Source: Kitasatospora kifunensis
GTDB taxonomy: Bacteria; Actinomycetota; Actinomycetes; Streptomycetales; Streptomycetaceae
Length of the DNA: 64,000 bases
Reading direction: 5' to 3'
NCBI RefSeq assembly: GCF_014203855.1
Contig: NZ_JACHJV010000001.1
Location: 1,736,001-1,800,000, forward strand
Below the pieces are notes generated by a model that saw only the letters and a list, made by a program, of their open reading frames with translations, was not told the DNA's origin and did not search any database. The translations under genes were made by a program, and so were the position numbers. Below, piece by piece: positions 7,087 through 14,833 of this stretch; position 1 is the first letter of the stretch, and each line of letters starts with the position of its first letter.

Positions 7087-9072
7087 TCAGATCCGCCCGA
7101 AGGTCCGCAACAGGTACTCCTTGCGGTCCAGCGGGTTGGTGTCGGTACGACGCCGGCTGGGCGCCGGCCCCGCCACCGGACGGAAGCCGTGGAACCGGGT
7201 GAGCAGGACGCCCTCACCCTGACTCAGTCCGGGCAGCCGCTGCTCGAACTCCTGCACCACACGGGCCGGCAACAGCCCCTCGATCAGGTAGGTGGAGCCT
7301 CGTGGCGTGGTCGCCTCCGGGGTGGCCCCGCACTCCGCCAACTTGAGCAGCACAGCGCTGGCGTGCTCGGCCGGCGCCTCCAACTCGAACCTGTGCACCG
7401 GTTCGAGCACCTGTGTACCGGCCTGCTTGAGCGCGTCCATCAGTACCAGCGGGGTCAGCTTGCGGAAGTCGCCCGCCGCGCTGATCGGACTGGCGAAGCC
7501 GCTGTGGGTCAGCGTCACCAGGATGTCGAGCACCTCCCACCCCCACAGCCCTTGCTGCAGGGTGGCGTGCACCGCCTCCTCGATCCCCCTGTGGAAGGCG
7601 GCCGGCAGCGAGCCCAGCTCGACCGCGCGCCGGAAGACGATCCCCGAGCCCATCTCGCCGGGCTCCACCCGCAGGCCGACGGTCGCCCAGAAGAGCGTGC
7701 GGCTGCGCCCGTCGATCTCCTCCACCGCCTCGCCGACCCCGATCGGCCGCTCCACGCAGATGATTCGGGTGTCCTCGAAGACCACGTCCAGGTGGTGTTC
7801 CTGGGCGAGCGTTGCCTTGATGACCTCTTTCTGCACCTCGCCGTAGAGCGAGAGCGACACCTGGCGCTCCGCCTCCCGCTGGTCCACCCGGAGGTTGATC
7901 AACGGGTCCTGATCGGCCAACTGCAGCAGCGCTTCGTAGAGTTCGGGTGCCGCCCCGGGGCTGGTCGCCCGGATGACCGTCTCCAGGGTCGGCGGCGCGA
8001 ACAGCTGCTGCCCGCCCAGCCGCTCGGCGGAGCCGAGCTGATCGCCGATCCGGATGCCCTTGAGCCCCCGCACCTTGGCGATGTCCCCGGCGCCGGCGGT
8101 CCGCTCGACCAGCGCGGCGCCCTGGTCGATCACCTCCACCGCGGTGGCACGGCCGGTCAGTTCGGTGCTCGCGCCGTGCCGGTCCGGCCGGTGGATGGAG
8201 ACCTTCGCGCGCGGTTCGAGGGTGCCCGCGTGCAGGCGGACATAGGCGATCTTCTCGCCGGCCCAGCCCCGTTCGATCTTGAACACCGTCCCGCGCAGCC
8301 CGCCGCCGGCCGAGGCGCACGAGCGCTCCGGCAGCAGGCCGGTGATCCCCTCGACCAGCTCGGCGATCCCGGTGTCGGCCACGGCCGAGCCGAAGAACAC
8401 CGGGTGGACCTCGGCCGCCCGGGTCTGCCGGGCGAGTGCGGCGGTGTAGTCCGCCGCGGCCAAAGCCGGACCGTCTCCCAAGTACCGGGCCAGGAAGGCG
8501 TCGTCGTGTTCGCCGAGCGCCTCGGCCAGCTCGGTGGCGAAGTCCTCCTGCGTCACGCTGCGGGCGATCGCGCGCGCCTGCGGTGTGCCCAACCGCGCCA
8601 CCCGGCTCATCAGGACGGCTGCGGGCGTGAGTTCGGCGCGGATCTGCGCCAGCAGCTCCGCGTCCCGGGCACCCCTGCGGTCGATCTTGTTCACGAAGAC
8701 GAGCACTGGCAGCCGCAGCTTGATCAACGTGCGCATCAGCAGGCGGGTCTGCGCCTGCACGCCCTCCACGGCGGAGACGACCAGGACCACACCGTCGAGG
8801 ATGCCAAGAGCCCGCTCGACCTCCGAGATGAAGTCCGGGTGGCCGGGGGTGTCGACGAGGTTGACCTTCACCCCACCGATGGTGAAGGAGACCACCGCCG
8901 AGCGGATGGTGATCCCGCGTTGGCGCTCGAGTTCGTGCGAGTCGGTCTGGGTGTCACCGCGGTCGACGCTGCCGATCCGGTCGATGACACCGGCGCTGTA
9001 CAGCAGCCGCTCGGTCAGGCTGGTCTTACCGGCATCGACATGGGCCAGGATCCCGATGTTGACGGTTGTCAT
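7087..9072 (-). CDS. Tet(M)/Otr(A)-type ribosomal protection protein (EF-G-like GTPase)
   Basis: 661-aa translational GTPase of the tetracycline-ribosomal-protection family. G-motifs are clear: AHVDAGKTS (G1), RGITIRSA (G2), DTPGH (G3) and NKID (G4); EF-G-like domains follow, ending in RKEYLLRTFGRI. Family role: it removes tetracycline from the 30S A-site by GTP hydrolysis; actinomycete chromosomal members may have other inducers. The start is ATG 9072 (MTTVNIGILAH) behind GGAGAAG. Extending the frame upstream adds residues without a usable ribosome site. A short ORF with its own good ribosome site overlaps the start and may couple or attenuate translation. Actual resistance is not shown by sequence. 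Confidence 0.85.
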   Translation of the reverse strand: MTTVNIGILAHVDAGKTSLTERLLYSAGVIDRIGSVDRGDTQTDSHELERQRGITIRSAVVSFTIGGVKVNLVDTPGHPDFISEVERALGILDGVVLVVSAVEGVQAQTRLLMRTLIKLRLPVLVFVNKIDRRGARDAELLAQIRAELTPAAVLMSRVARLGTPQARAIARSVTQEDFATELAEALGEHDDAFLARYLGDGPALAAADYTAALARQTRAAEVHPVFFGSAVADTGIAELVEGITGLLPERSCASAGGGLRGTVFKIERGWAGEKIAYVRLHAGTLEPRAKVSIHRPDRHGASTELTGRATAVEVIDQGAALVERTAGAGDIAKVRGLKGIRIGDQLGSAERLGGQQLFAPPTLETVIRATSPGAAPELYEALLQLADQDPLINLRVDQREAERQVSLSLYGEVQKEVIKATLAQEHHLDVVFEDTRIICVERPIGVGEAVEEIDGRSRTLFWATVGLRVEPGEMGSGIVFRRAVELGSLPAAFHRGIEEAVHATLQQGLWGWEVLDILVTLTHSGFASPISAAGDFRKLTPLVLMDALKQAGTQVLEPVHRFELEAPAEHASAVLLKLAECGATPEATTPRGSTYLIEGLLPARVVQEFEQRLPGLSQGEGVLLTRFHGFRPVAGPAPSRRRTDTNPLDRKEYLLRTFGRI

Positions 9073-9139
9073 GACGTGCTTCTCCACGTTGTTCGGTCGT
9101 CGATTGCAGCACCGGAGCAACACGGATCTTTCGGGGCAT
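9026..9139 (-). CDS. Possible 37-aa leader peptide overlapping the tet-like start
   Basis: ATG at 9139 is preceded by a strong GAGGAGAA site. It encodes a basic 37-residue peptide starting MPRKIRVAPV and ending in PGPCRCR, and its TAA lies 47 bases inside the ribosomal protection gene in another frame. Leader ORFs controlling tet(M) expression are known in other bacteria. Here coding status is inferred only from the ribosome site and position. It could instead be fortuitous. Confidence 0.4.
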   Translation of the reverse strand: MPRKIRVAPVLQSTTEQRGEARHDNRQHRDPGPCRCR

Positions 9140-9311
9140 GACAGTTCTCCTCACCGACAACGGCCGAACAGACCGGACCTTATCGGGGCGCACCCTCCCA
9201 AGCACGGGATTTTCTCGCCGCGACACACCACGCCTGGACCAAGCCGGGCCTGCGCAGTCAAGCACGATTCGGCCATTGACCCCGCGAGCGGTGGACTATA
9301 CCTTCCCTCTC

Positions 9312-9327
9312 ATTGGTCTATGCCAAT
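9312..9327. promoter_or_regulatory. DasR-like operator (dre) upstream of chitinase
   Basis: The 16-mer ATTGGTCTATGCCAAT resembles the known dre consensus ACTGGTCTAGACCAGT at 12 of 16 positions and is itself partly palindromic. It lies 89 bp upstream of the GH18 start, in the 343-bp divergent region shared with the tet-like gene. DasR control of chitinase genes is established in Streptomyces; binding here is inference. Confidence 0.55.
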
Positions 9328-9415
9328 ATCGATCTTCGGTGCCCCACAGCACACTTGGCACCGCCCAAATCCCCCACCGTCGCTCCTGCTTGAGGCATCT
9401 CGCCGAGGAGAGTCC

Positions 9416-10753
9416 ATGCCAGCGATCCGCCGCACCACCGTCCGTAGAGCCGCCGTCAGCGCCGCGGCCGCGGCCTGCGCCCTCGCCCTGCTGGGCGCCG
9501 CCCCCGCCAGTGCAACCGCCGCCTCCCCCGCGCACGCGGGTGACGACCACCGCGGTGGCGGCCAGAAGCAGCTGACCGGCTACTTCACCCAATGGGGCAT
9601 CTACTCCGGGTTCTTCGAGAAGAACCTGATCACCAGCGGTGACATCAACCACCTCACCGAACTGGACTACGCGTTCAGTGACATCTCGTCAGATGGCCAG
9701 TGCAGCAGCGCCGACAGCTGGGCCGACTACCAGCGCCCCTTCGCCGCCAACGAGTCGGTGAACGGCCAGGCCGACCAGCCGGACCAGGCGCTGAAGGGCA
9801 ACCTCAACCAGCTGCGCGAGCTCAAGGCCGCCTACCCGAAGCTGAAGATCGTGATGTCGATCGGCGGTTGGGCCTGGTCGGGGCAGTTCTCCCAGCTGGC
9901 CAGCACTGCGGCCGGCCGGCAGAAGTTCGTCTCCTCCTGCGTGGACCAGTACCTCAAGGGCGACATCCCGGGCCTGCCGGCGGGCGCCGCGGCCGGCATC
10001 TTCGACGGTTTCGCGGTCGACTGGGAGTACCCGGGCGAACCCGGCAACGGCAACCCGTACGGCCCGCAGGACACCCCCGACTACACCGCGCTGATGACGG
10101 AGTTCCGCCACCAGCTGTCGGCGCTGAGCCGGCAGACCGGCGCCGGGCACTACCTGCTCACCGCGAACACCTCCGCCAACCCCGACTTCGCCGCCAAGCT
10201 GGAGCTGCGCAAGGTGGCCAAGGTGGTCGACTGGTTCAACGTGATGACCTTCGACTACCACGGCGCCTGGGAGAACACCGGCCCGACCGACTTCTCCTCC
10301 GCGCTCTTCCAGGACCCGAACGACCCGAACCCGACGAACAAGCAGTTCACCGTGGACCAGGCGGTCAAGTACTACGAGAGCCAGGGCGTGCGGGCCGGCC
10401 AGATCGGCCTGGCCGTCCCGTACTACGCCCACGAGTGGACCGGCGTCACCCCCGGCCCCAACGGCGATGGCCTGTTCCAGCCCGCGAAGGCGGGGCTGGC
10501 CACCACGCCGAACTACAACCAGGTGGTCACCGCCCCGGGCCAGACCTACTGGGACGCCGCGGCGGACGAGCCGTACAAGTACGACCCGGCCTCCGGCACC
10601 TTCTCCAGCTACGACGACCCGGCCTCGCTGCGGATCAAGGGCCAATACATCCGCCAGCAGGGCCTGCGCGGCACCTTCGTCTGGTCCCTGGACGGCGACA
10701 CCGCCGACGGCAGCCTGACCGCCGCCCTCGGCGAGAGCCTGAACGGCCACTGA
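9416..10753 (+). CDS. Secreted GH18 chitinase
   Basis: 445 aa. A signal peptide spans roughly residues 1-38 (RRTTVRRAAVSAAAAACALA, then Ala-rich cleavage region). A GH18 TIM barrel follows: LTGYFTQWGIY (strand 1), LKIVMSIGGWAWSG (SxGG motif), the catalytic segment FDGFAVDWEYPG with E204 as proton donor, WFNVMTFDYHGAWEN and the terminal GTFVWSLDGD. No chitin-binding or fibronectin domain is present. The catalytic motif reads D197-x-x-A200-x-D202-x-E204, so the middle Asp of DxxDxDxE is Ala; this is unusual. ATG 9416 has GAGGAG six bases upstream. A DasR-like site suggests control by N-acetylglucosamine status. Confidence 0.9.
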   Translation: MPAIRRTTVRRAAVSAAAAACALALLGAAPASATAASPAHAGDDHRGGGQKQLTGYFTQWGIYSGFFEKNLITSGDINHLTELDYAFSDISSDGQCSSADSWADYQRPFAANESVNGQADQPDQALKGNLNQLRELKAAYPKLKIVMSIGGWAWSGQFSQLASTAAGRQKFVSSCVDQYLKGDIPGLPAGAAAGIFDGFAVDWEYPGEPGNGNPYGPQDTPDYTALMTEFRHQLSALSRQTGAGHYLLTANTSANPDFAAKLELRKVAKVVDWFNVMTFDYHGAWENTGPTDFSSALFQDPNDPNPTNKQFTVDQAVKYYESQGVRAGQIGLAVPYYAHEWTGVTPGPNGDGLFQPAKAGLATTPNYNQVVTAPGQTYWDAAADEPYKYDPASGTFSSYDDPASLRIKGQYIRQQGLRGTFVWSLDGDTADGSLTAALGESLNGH

Positions 10754-10826
10754 CCTGCGACATCCACCCCCAAGCGCGGACCACGGCAGCACCCGTGGTC
10801 CGCGCTCCGCGTTTACCCTCCCAATA

Positions 10827-10889
10827 AAGCGTGCGCAGCGCACGCAATATGTAGTACGGTTCCAGAGAAGCGTGCGCAGCGCACGCAAT
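10827..10889. promoter_or_regulatory. Pair of identical 22-bp sites, each with a 17-bp palindrome, 41 bp apart
   Basis: Identical copies lie at 10827-10848 and 10868-10889. The core GCGTGCGCAGCGCACGC is a perfect palindrome around a central A. Start-to-start distance is 41 bp, about four helical turns, so bound dimers would sit on the same face. They precede the NTF2-like gene by 27 bp. This is a textbook operator arrangement for a TetR- or MarR-like protein, but no cognate regulator is adjacent. Confidence 0.7.
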
Positions 10890-10915
10890 TCGCGCCACAC
10901 TCCCTGGAGACCCCC

Positions 10916-11308
10916 ATGGCCCGCACCAACATCGCCGCCGCCCTGACCGACCTGCTCCTCAACCCGGAGCTGGACCTGAACGAGGCCGTCGACCGCCACT
11001 TCGCCCCGGACTACCGCCAGCGCACCGACGGCCGCTGGGACGACCGCACCGAGTTCCTGGCGCACATCGGCCACCTGCGCGAGGTGGTGGCGCACGGCTC
11101 GGTCGAGGTCCACGAGGAACTGGTCAACGGCGAGCTGTACGCCGACCGGCACACCGTCGAGGTCACCAAGAAGGACGGCTCCACGGTCCGCATGGAGGTC
11201 TACCTGTTCGCCCGGTTCGCGCCGGACGGCCGCTTCAGCCGGATCGAGGAGACCACCTTGATGCTCGCCGGGGACGAGGCCGACCGGAACCTCGGCAGCG
11301 CCCGCTGA
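10916..11308 (+). CDS. NTF2/SnoaL-like small protein
   Basis: 130 aa with the alpha+beta cone pattern of SnoaL-like proteins: a helical start (NIAAALTDLLLNPELDLNEA), HFAPDYRQRTDG, EFLAHIGHLREVV, then beta strands (VEVHEELVNGELYADRHTVE, MEVYLFARFAPDGRFSRIEE). No signal peptide. Such proteins are small-molecule-binding or enzymatic (epoxide hydrolase, isomerase, cyclase); the reaction cannot be told. The gene is monocistronic, with operator-like palindromes upstream and a strong terminator downstream. Confidence 0.75.
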   Translation: MARTNIAAALTDLLLNPELDLNEAVDRHFAPDYRQRTDGRWDDRTEFLAHIGHLREVVAHGSVEVHEELVNGELYADRHTVEVTKKDGSTVRMEVYLFARFAPDGRFSRIEETTLMLAGDEADRNLGSAR

Positions 11309-11321
11309 GACCCCCCGACGG

Positions 11322-11357
11322 CGCCCGGTTGGGGGTCGGCCGACTCCTAACCGGGCG
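11322..11357 (+). terminator. Terminator after NTF2-like gene
   Basis: A long stem with arms CGCCCGGTT (11322-11330) and AACCGGGCG (11349-11357) continues inwards through GGGGTCGG/CCGACTCC with G-U pairs, and is followed by TTGATTTT. A TTGACA hexamer at 11373-11378 may be the -35 of the next gene. Confidence 0.75.
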
Positions 11358-11432
11358 TTGATTTTCAGACTATTGACACGGATTCTCACAAGTCAGTGAC
11401 TAGCCGGTAACTTCGCCCTATTCTCATCGCCC

Positions 11433-12242
11433 ATGGACCTCGTACACGAGCGCCGGGGCGATGGCCCGCCCCTGCTTCTGCTGCACGGCATCGGGCATCG
11501 CTGGCAGGGCTGGAAGCCCGTGCTGGACCTCCTCGCCGCCGAACGCGAGGTGATCGCCGTCGACCTGCCCGGCTTCGGCGCCTCGCCGGCACTGCCGCCG
11601 GGGATGCCCTACACCATCGACAGCGGGCTGGCGGTGCTGGCCGACTTCCTCGACTCGATCGGCATCGAGCGGCCCCACGTGGCCGGGAACTCGCTGGGCG
11701 GTCTGTTCGCGCTGCACGCCGCCCGGCGCGGCCTGGCCTCCTCGGTCACCGCGCTCTCCCCCGCCGGCTTCTACACCAGGCCCGGCTTCCTCTACGCGGC
11801 CGGGATGCTCAGCCTGCACCGGTTCGCCGCCCGCACCCCCGAGTCGGTCCGTGCCGCGCTGGCCCAGCGCCCGCAGGGCCGCAAGTTGATGTTCGGGGTG
11901 ATATACGGCCGCCCCGAGCAACTCGACCCGGACGAACTGCTGCTGGACACCCGGGCGCTGCTGGAGGCGCGCGGCTTCCAGCAGACCCTGCGCGCCGGTC
12001 TGAGCGAGCACGCCGCCCGCTTCCCGCTCGCCATCCCCGCCGACATCCCGCTGACCATCGCCTGGGGCACCCAGGACCGCCTGCTCCTGAGCGGCCAGGG
12101 CCGCCGCGCCCGCCAACTGCTGCCCGCCGCGCGCTTCATCCCGCTGCCCGGCTGCGGACACGTGCCGATGGGCGACAACCCCGCCCTGGTGGCCCGGGTC
12201 ATCCTGGAGGGCAGCAGCTCACCGCTGCTCACGCGGCACTAG
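11433..12242 (+). CDS. Alpha/beta hydrolase
   Basis: 269 aa. Oxyanion region LLLLHGIGHRWQGW, nucleophile elbow GNSLGG (Ser in AGNSLGGLFALHAA), acid in WGTQDRLLL and the terminal His in GCGHVPMGDNP. A cap region lies around residues 115-190. No signal peptide. The substrate is unknown; the family includes esterases, dehalogenases and epoxide hydrolases. ATG 11433 has no strong ribosome site, and a TTGACA about 55 bp upstream suggests a short leader. It converges on hypE across a hairpin. Confidence 0.8.
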   Translation: MDLVHERRGDGPPLLLLHGIGHRWQGWKPVLDLLAAEREVIAVDLPGFGASPALPPGMPYTIDSGLAVLADFLDSIGIERPHVAGNSLGGLFALHAARRGLASSVTALSPAGFYTRPGFLYAAGMLSLHRFAARTPESVRAALAQRPQGRKLMFGVIYGRPEQLDPDELLLDTRALLEARGFQQTLRAGLSEHAARFPLAIPADIPLTIAWGTQDRLLLSGQGRRARQLLPAARFIPLPGCGHVPMGDNPALVARVILEGSSSPLLTRH

Positions 12243-12248
12243 CAGACG

Positions 12249-12286
12249 CCGGTCCCGCGTCGAGCGCTCGCTCGACGCGCGACCGG
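12249..12286. terminator. Hairpin terminator between alpha/beta hydrolase and hypE
   Basis: Nested inverted repeat: CCGGTC/GACCGG outside and CGCGTCGAGCG/CGCTCGACGCG inside with a 1-2-nt tip. It sits between the convergent stops at 12242 and 12327 and would end both the hydrolase and the hydrogenase operon transcripts. Confidence 0.7.
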
Positions 12287-12326
12287 TTGCCCGCACCTCG
12301 GACGGCAGCCCTAGACCGGACAGGGC

Positions 12327-13400
12327 CTAGCAGATCCGCGGCAGCTGCTCGCCGAGCGGCAGGTCGACCACCCGGGTGCCGCCCAGCGCCGTGCGGGCCA
12401 CCACCATGCCGGGGTGCTCCGCCACGCACTCGCCGATCACCGCCGCCCGCGCACCCAGCGGGTGGGCCCGCATCGCGGCCAGCACGGCCTCGGCGTGCTC
12501 GCGCGGCACGAAAGCCACCAACTTGCCCTCGTTGGCCACGTACATCGGGTCGAGCCCGAGGATCGCGCAGGCGTTGGCGACCTCGGGCGGCACCGGCACG
12601 GCGCGCTCGCTCAGCACCACGCCCAGGCCCGCCGCCGCGGCGATCTCGCCCAACGCGGCGGCCAGCCCGCCCCGGGTCGGGTCGCGCAGCACGTGCAGGT
12701 CCGGGGTGACGGCGAGCATCGCCTCGACCAGGCCGCCGAGCGCGGCGCAGTCGCTGCTGATCTCGACGCCGAACTCCAGCCCCTCCCGGACGCTCATGAT
12801 CGCCACACCGTGCAGCCCGATCTCGCCGCTGACGATCACCACATCGCCCGGCACGGCGCGCTGCGGCCGCAGATCCACCCCGGCCGGGATCAGGCCGATG
12901 CCCGCGGTGTTGAGGTAGATGCCGTCGCCGTGCCCGGCCTCCACCACCTTGGTGTCACCGGTCACCACCGCCACCTGGGCCACCCGGGCGGCCGCCCCCA
13001 TCGCCTCGGCCACCCGGCCGACCACGGCCATCTCGACGCCCTCCTCCAGGATGACGCCGCAGGACAGGTAGGCCGCCCTGGCCCCGCTCATGGCCAGGTC
13101 GTTGACGGTCCCGTTGACCGCCAGGTCGCCGATGCTGCCACCGGGGAAGAAGAGCGGGCGCACCACGAACGAGTCGGTGGAGAAGGCGAGTCGGGCCCCG
13201 CCCAGGGTGAGTTCGGCCGAGTCGCGCAGCGCGGCCAGGGGGTCGGAGCCGAAGGCCGGGGCGAAGACGTTCTCCACCAGCTCGGCCGACATCACCCCAC
13301 CGCCGCCGTGCCCCATCACCACCCTCGGGTGGTCGCGCAGCGGCAGCGGGCAGCTCCAGCCGGCGAAGTCCGGCGCGGCCAACGTCCGGGTCTCAGCCAA
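12327..13400 (-). CDS. hypE: Hydrogenase maturation factor HypE
   Basis: 357-aa AIR-synthase-fold enzyme that dehydrates the S-carboxamide on its C-terminal Cys to thiocyanate, the source of the cyanide ligands of the NiFe site. The terminal PRIC provides that Cys. Other family segments: [52 protein letters not shown] (ATP-binding part), [16 protein letters not shown] and [18 protein letters not shown] 13400 overlaps the hypD end by 8 bp. It is the last gene of the hyp block. Confidence 0.97.
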   Translation of the reverse strand: MAETRTLAAPDFAGWSCPLPLRDHPRVVMGHGGGGVMSAELVENVFAPAFGSDPLAALRDSAELTLGGARLAFSTDSFVVRPLFFPGGSIGDLAVNGTVNDLAMSGARAAYLSCGVILEEGVEMAVVGRVAEAMGAAARVAQVAVVTGDTKVVEAGHGDGIYLNTAGIGLIPAGVDLRPQRAVPGDVVIVSGEIGLHGVAIMSVREGLEFGVEISSDCAALGGLVEAMLAVTPDLHVLRDPTRGGLAAALGEIAAAAGLGVVLSERAVPVPPEVANACAILGLDPMYVANEGKLVAFVPREHAEAVLAAMRAHPLGARAAVIGECVAEHPGMVVARTALGGTRVVDLPLGEQLPRIC

Positions 13401-14523
13401 CGGAGCTCACCTCCAAAGCACTCGGGGCACTCGGCGCCGCCAGCCGCCGGTAGAGGTAGTACGCGGCGCAGGCGCCCTCGCTGGAGACCATGGTGGCGCC
13501 CAGCGGGTTGCGCGGCGTGCAGGTGGTGCCGAAGGCCTCGCACTGGTTGGGCTTGATCAGCCCTTGCAGCACCTCGCCGCTGCGGCAGAGCCCGGACTCG
13601 CGGGTGGTGATCCCCGTGACGTCGAAGCGGTGCTCGGCGTCGTACTCGCGGTAGCGCTCGCTCAGCCGCCAGCCGCTGCGCGGGATCACCCCGATGCCGC
13701 GCCAGGCGCGGTCGGTGACCTCGAAGACGTCCGCCAGCATCGCGCGGGCCGCCGGGTTGCCCTCGGGCCGCACGGCACGCTGGTAGGCGTTCTCGACGGT
13801 GTGCTCGCCGCGCTCCAACTGCCGTACGGTACGCCGGATTCCCTCCAGGATGTCGAGCGGCTCGAAGCCGGTGACCACGATCGGCACCCGGTGGCGCTCG
13901 GCCAGCTGCGGATACTCCTCGGTGCCCATCACGCTGCACACGTGGCCCGCGGCGAGGAAGCCCTGCACCCGGCAGTCCGGCGAGGTCATGATCGCCTCGA
14001 TGGCCGGCGGCACCAGCACGTGCGAGACCAGCATGCTGAAGTTGGTGATCCCCTGCTTGCGCGCCTGATGCACCGTCATCGCGTTGGGCGGCGCGGTGGT
14101 CTCGAAGCCGATGCCGAAGAAGACCACTTCGCGCTGTGGGTTCTCCCGGGCGATCCGCAGCGCGTCCAACGGCGAGTACACCACCCGCACGTCGCCGCCT
14201 TCGCCGCGGACCCGGAACAGGTCGCGATCGGTGCCCGGCACCCGCAGCATGTCGCCGAAGGAGCAGAAGATCACTCCCGGGCGCCCGGCGATCTCCATCG
14301 CCTTGTCGATCACCTCCAGCGGCGTGACGCAGACCGGACACCCCGGGCCGTGGATCAACTCGATTCCATCGGGCAGGAGTTGGTCGATGCCGTGGCGAAT
14401 GATGGTGTGCGTCTGACCGCCGCAGACCTCCATCACCGCCCAGGGCCTGGTCACCGTCGCCCTGATGTCCTCCAGCAGGCCGCGCGCCAGCTCCGGATTC
14501 TGGAACTCCTCCAGGTACTTCAC
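13393..14523 (-). CDS. hypD: Hydrogenase maturation factor HypD
   Basis: 376-aa iron-sulfur scaffold on which Fe(CN)2CO is assembled with HypC. Conserved motifs: [38 protein letters not shown] and the C-terminal 4Fe-4S region with Cys in [25 protein letters not shown] and EGACAAYY. I place the start at GTG 14523 ([12 protein letters not shown]) because it overlaps the hypC TGA by 4 bp; an upstream ATG would add an uncharacteristic Gly/Cys-rich stretch. Confidence 0.96.
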   Translation of the reverse strand: MKYLEEFQNPELARGLLEDIRATVTRPWAVMEVCGGQTHTIIRHGIDQLLPDGIELIHGPGCPVCVTPLEVIDKAMEIAGRPGVIFCSFGDMLRVPGTDRDLFRVRGEGGDVRVVYSPLDALRIARENPQREVVFFGIGFETTAPPNAMTVHQARKQGITNFSMLVSHVLVPPAIEAIMTSPDCRVQGFLAAGHVCSVMGTEEYPQLAERHRVPIVVTGFEPLDILEGIRRTVRQLERGEHTVENAYQRAVRPEGNPAARAMLADVFEVTDRAWRGIGVIPRSGWRLSERYREYDAEHRFDVTGITTRESGLCRSGEVLQGLIKPNQCEAFGTTCTPRNPLGATMVSSEGACAAYYLYRRLAAPSAPSALEVSSVG

Positions 14524-14819
14524 CCCTGCACCTCCGCATTCGCAATCGCGGCAGCGGCCGCCGCCGCCTCCCACGGATCGCCGAACTCCTCCTGCAACAG
14601 CCCGAGTTCGGCGAACAGTTCAAGGGTGCGGCGGGCCGACTCCTCGTCCAGGCGCTGCAGCGCGAACCCGACGTGCACGATGGCGTACTCGCCGACCCGC
14701 AGGTCGGGCAGGTACTCCAGGCAGACCTCCTTGACCACACCGCCGAAGTCCACCACGGCCATCCTTGCGCCGTCGCGTTCCTCGATCTCCATCACCCTGC
14801 CGGGCACTGCCAGGCACAT
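14520..14819 (-). CDS. hypC: Hydrogenase maturation chaperone HypC
   Basis: 99-aa HypC/HupF-type OB-fold chaperone. The N-terminal MCLAVPGRV holds the invariant Cys2 that carries the iron ligand complex. The C-terminus is longer and more Ala/Glu-rich than in E. coli HypC (about 90 aa). The ATG at 14819 lies 14 bp after the hypF stop, and the TGA overlaps the hypD GTG. Confidence 0.95.
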   Translation of the reverse strand: MCLAVPGRVMEIEERDGARMAVVDFGGVVKEVCLEYLPDLRVGEYAIVHVGFALQRLDEESARRTLELFAELGLLQEEFGDPWEAAAAAAAIANAEVQG

Positions 14820-14833
14820 GGGACCATCTCCTC

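Noticed and set aside
7390..8210. tRNA-like GGTTCGA stretches
   Set aside because: They lie inside the tet-like coding region and lack acceptor and anticodon stem partners. I found no tRNA or rRNA in the window.
7087..9072. Recently acquired resistance island
   Set aside because: The gene has the same high GC and codon bias as neighbours and no flanking mobile element; it looks like a resident chromosomal gene.
7189..9141. 650-codon + strand open frame
   Set aside because: Antisense to the Tet(M)-like gene, which has all GTPase motifs; composition typical of a high-GC shadow frame.
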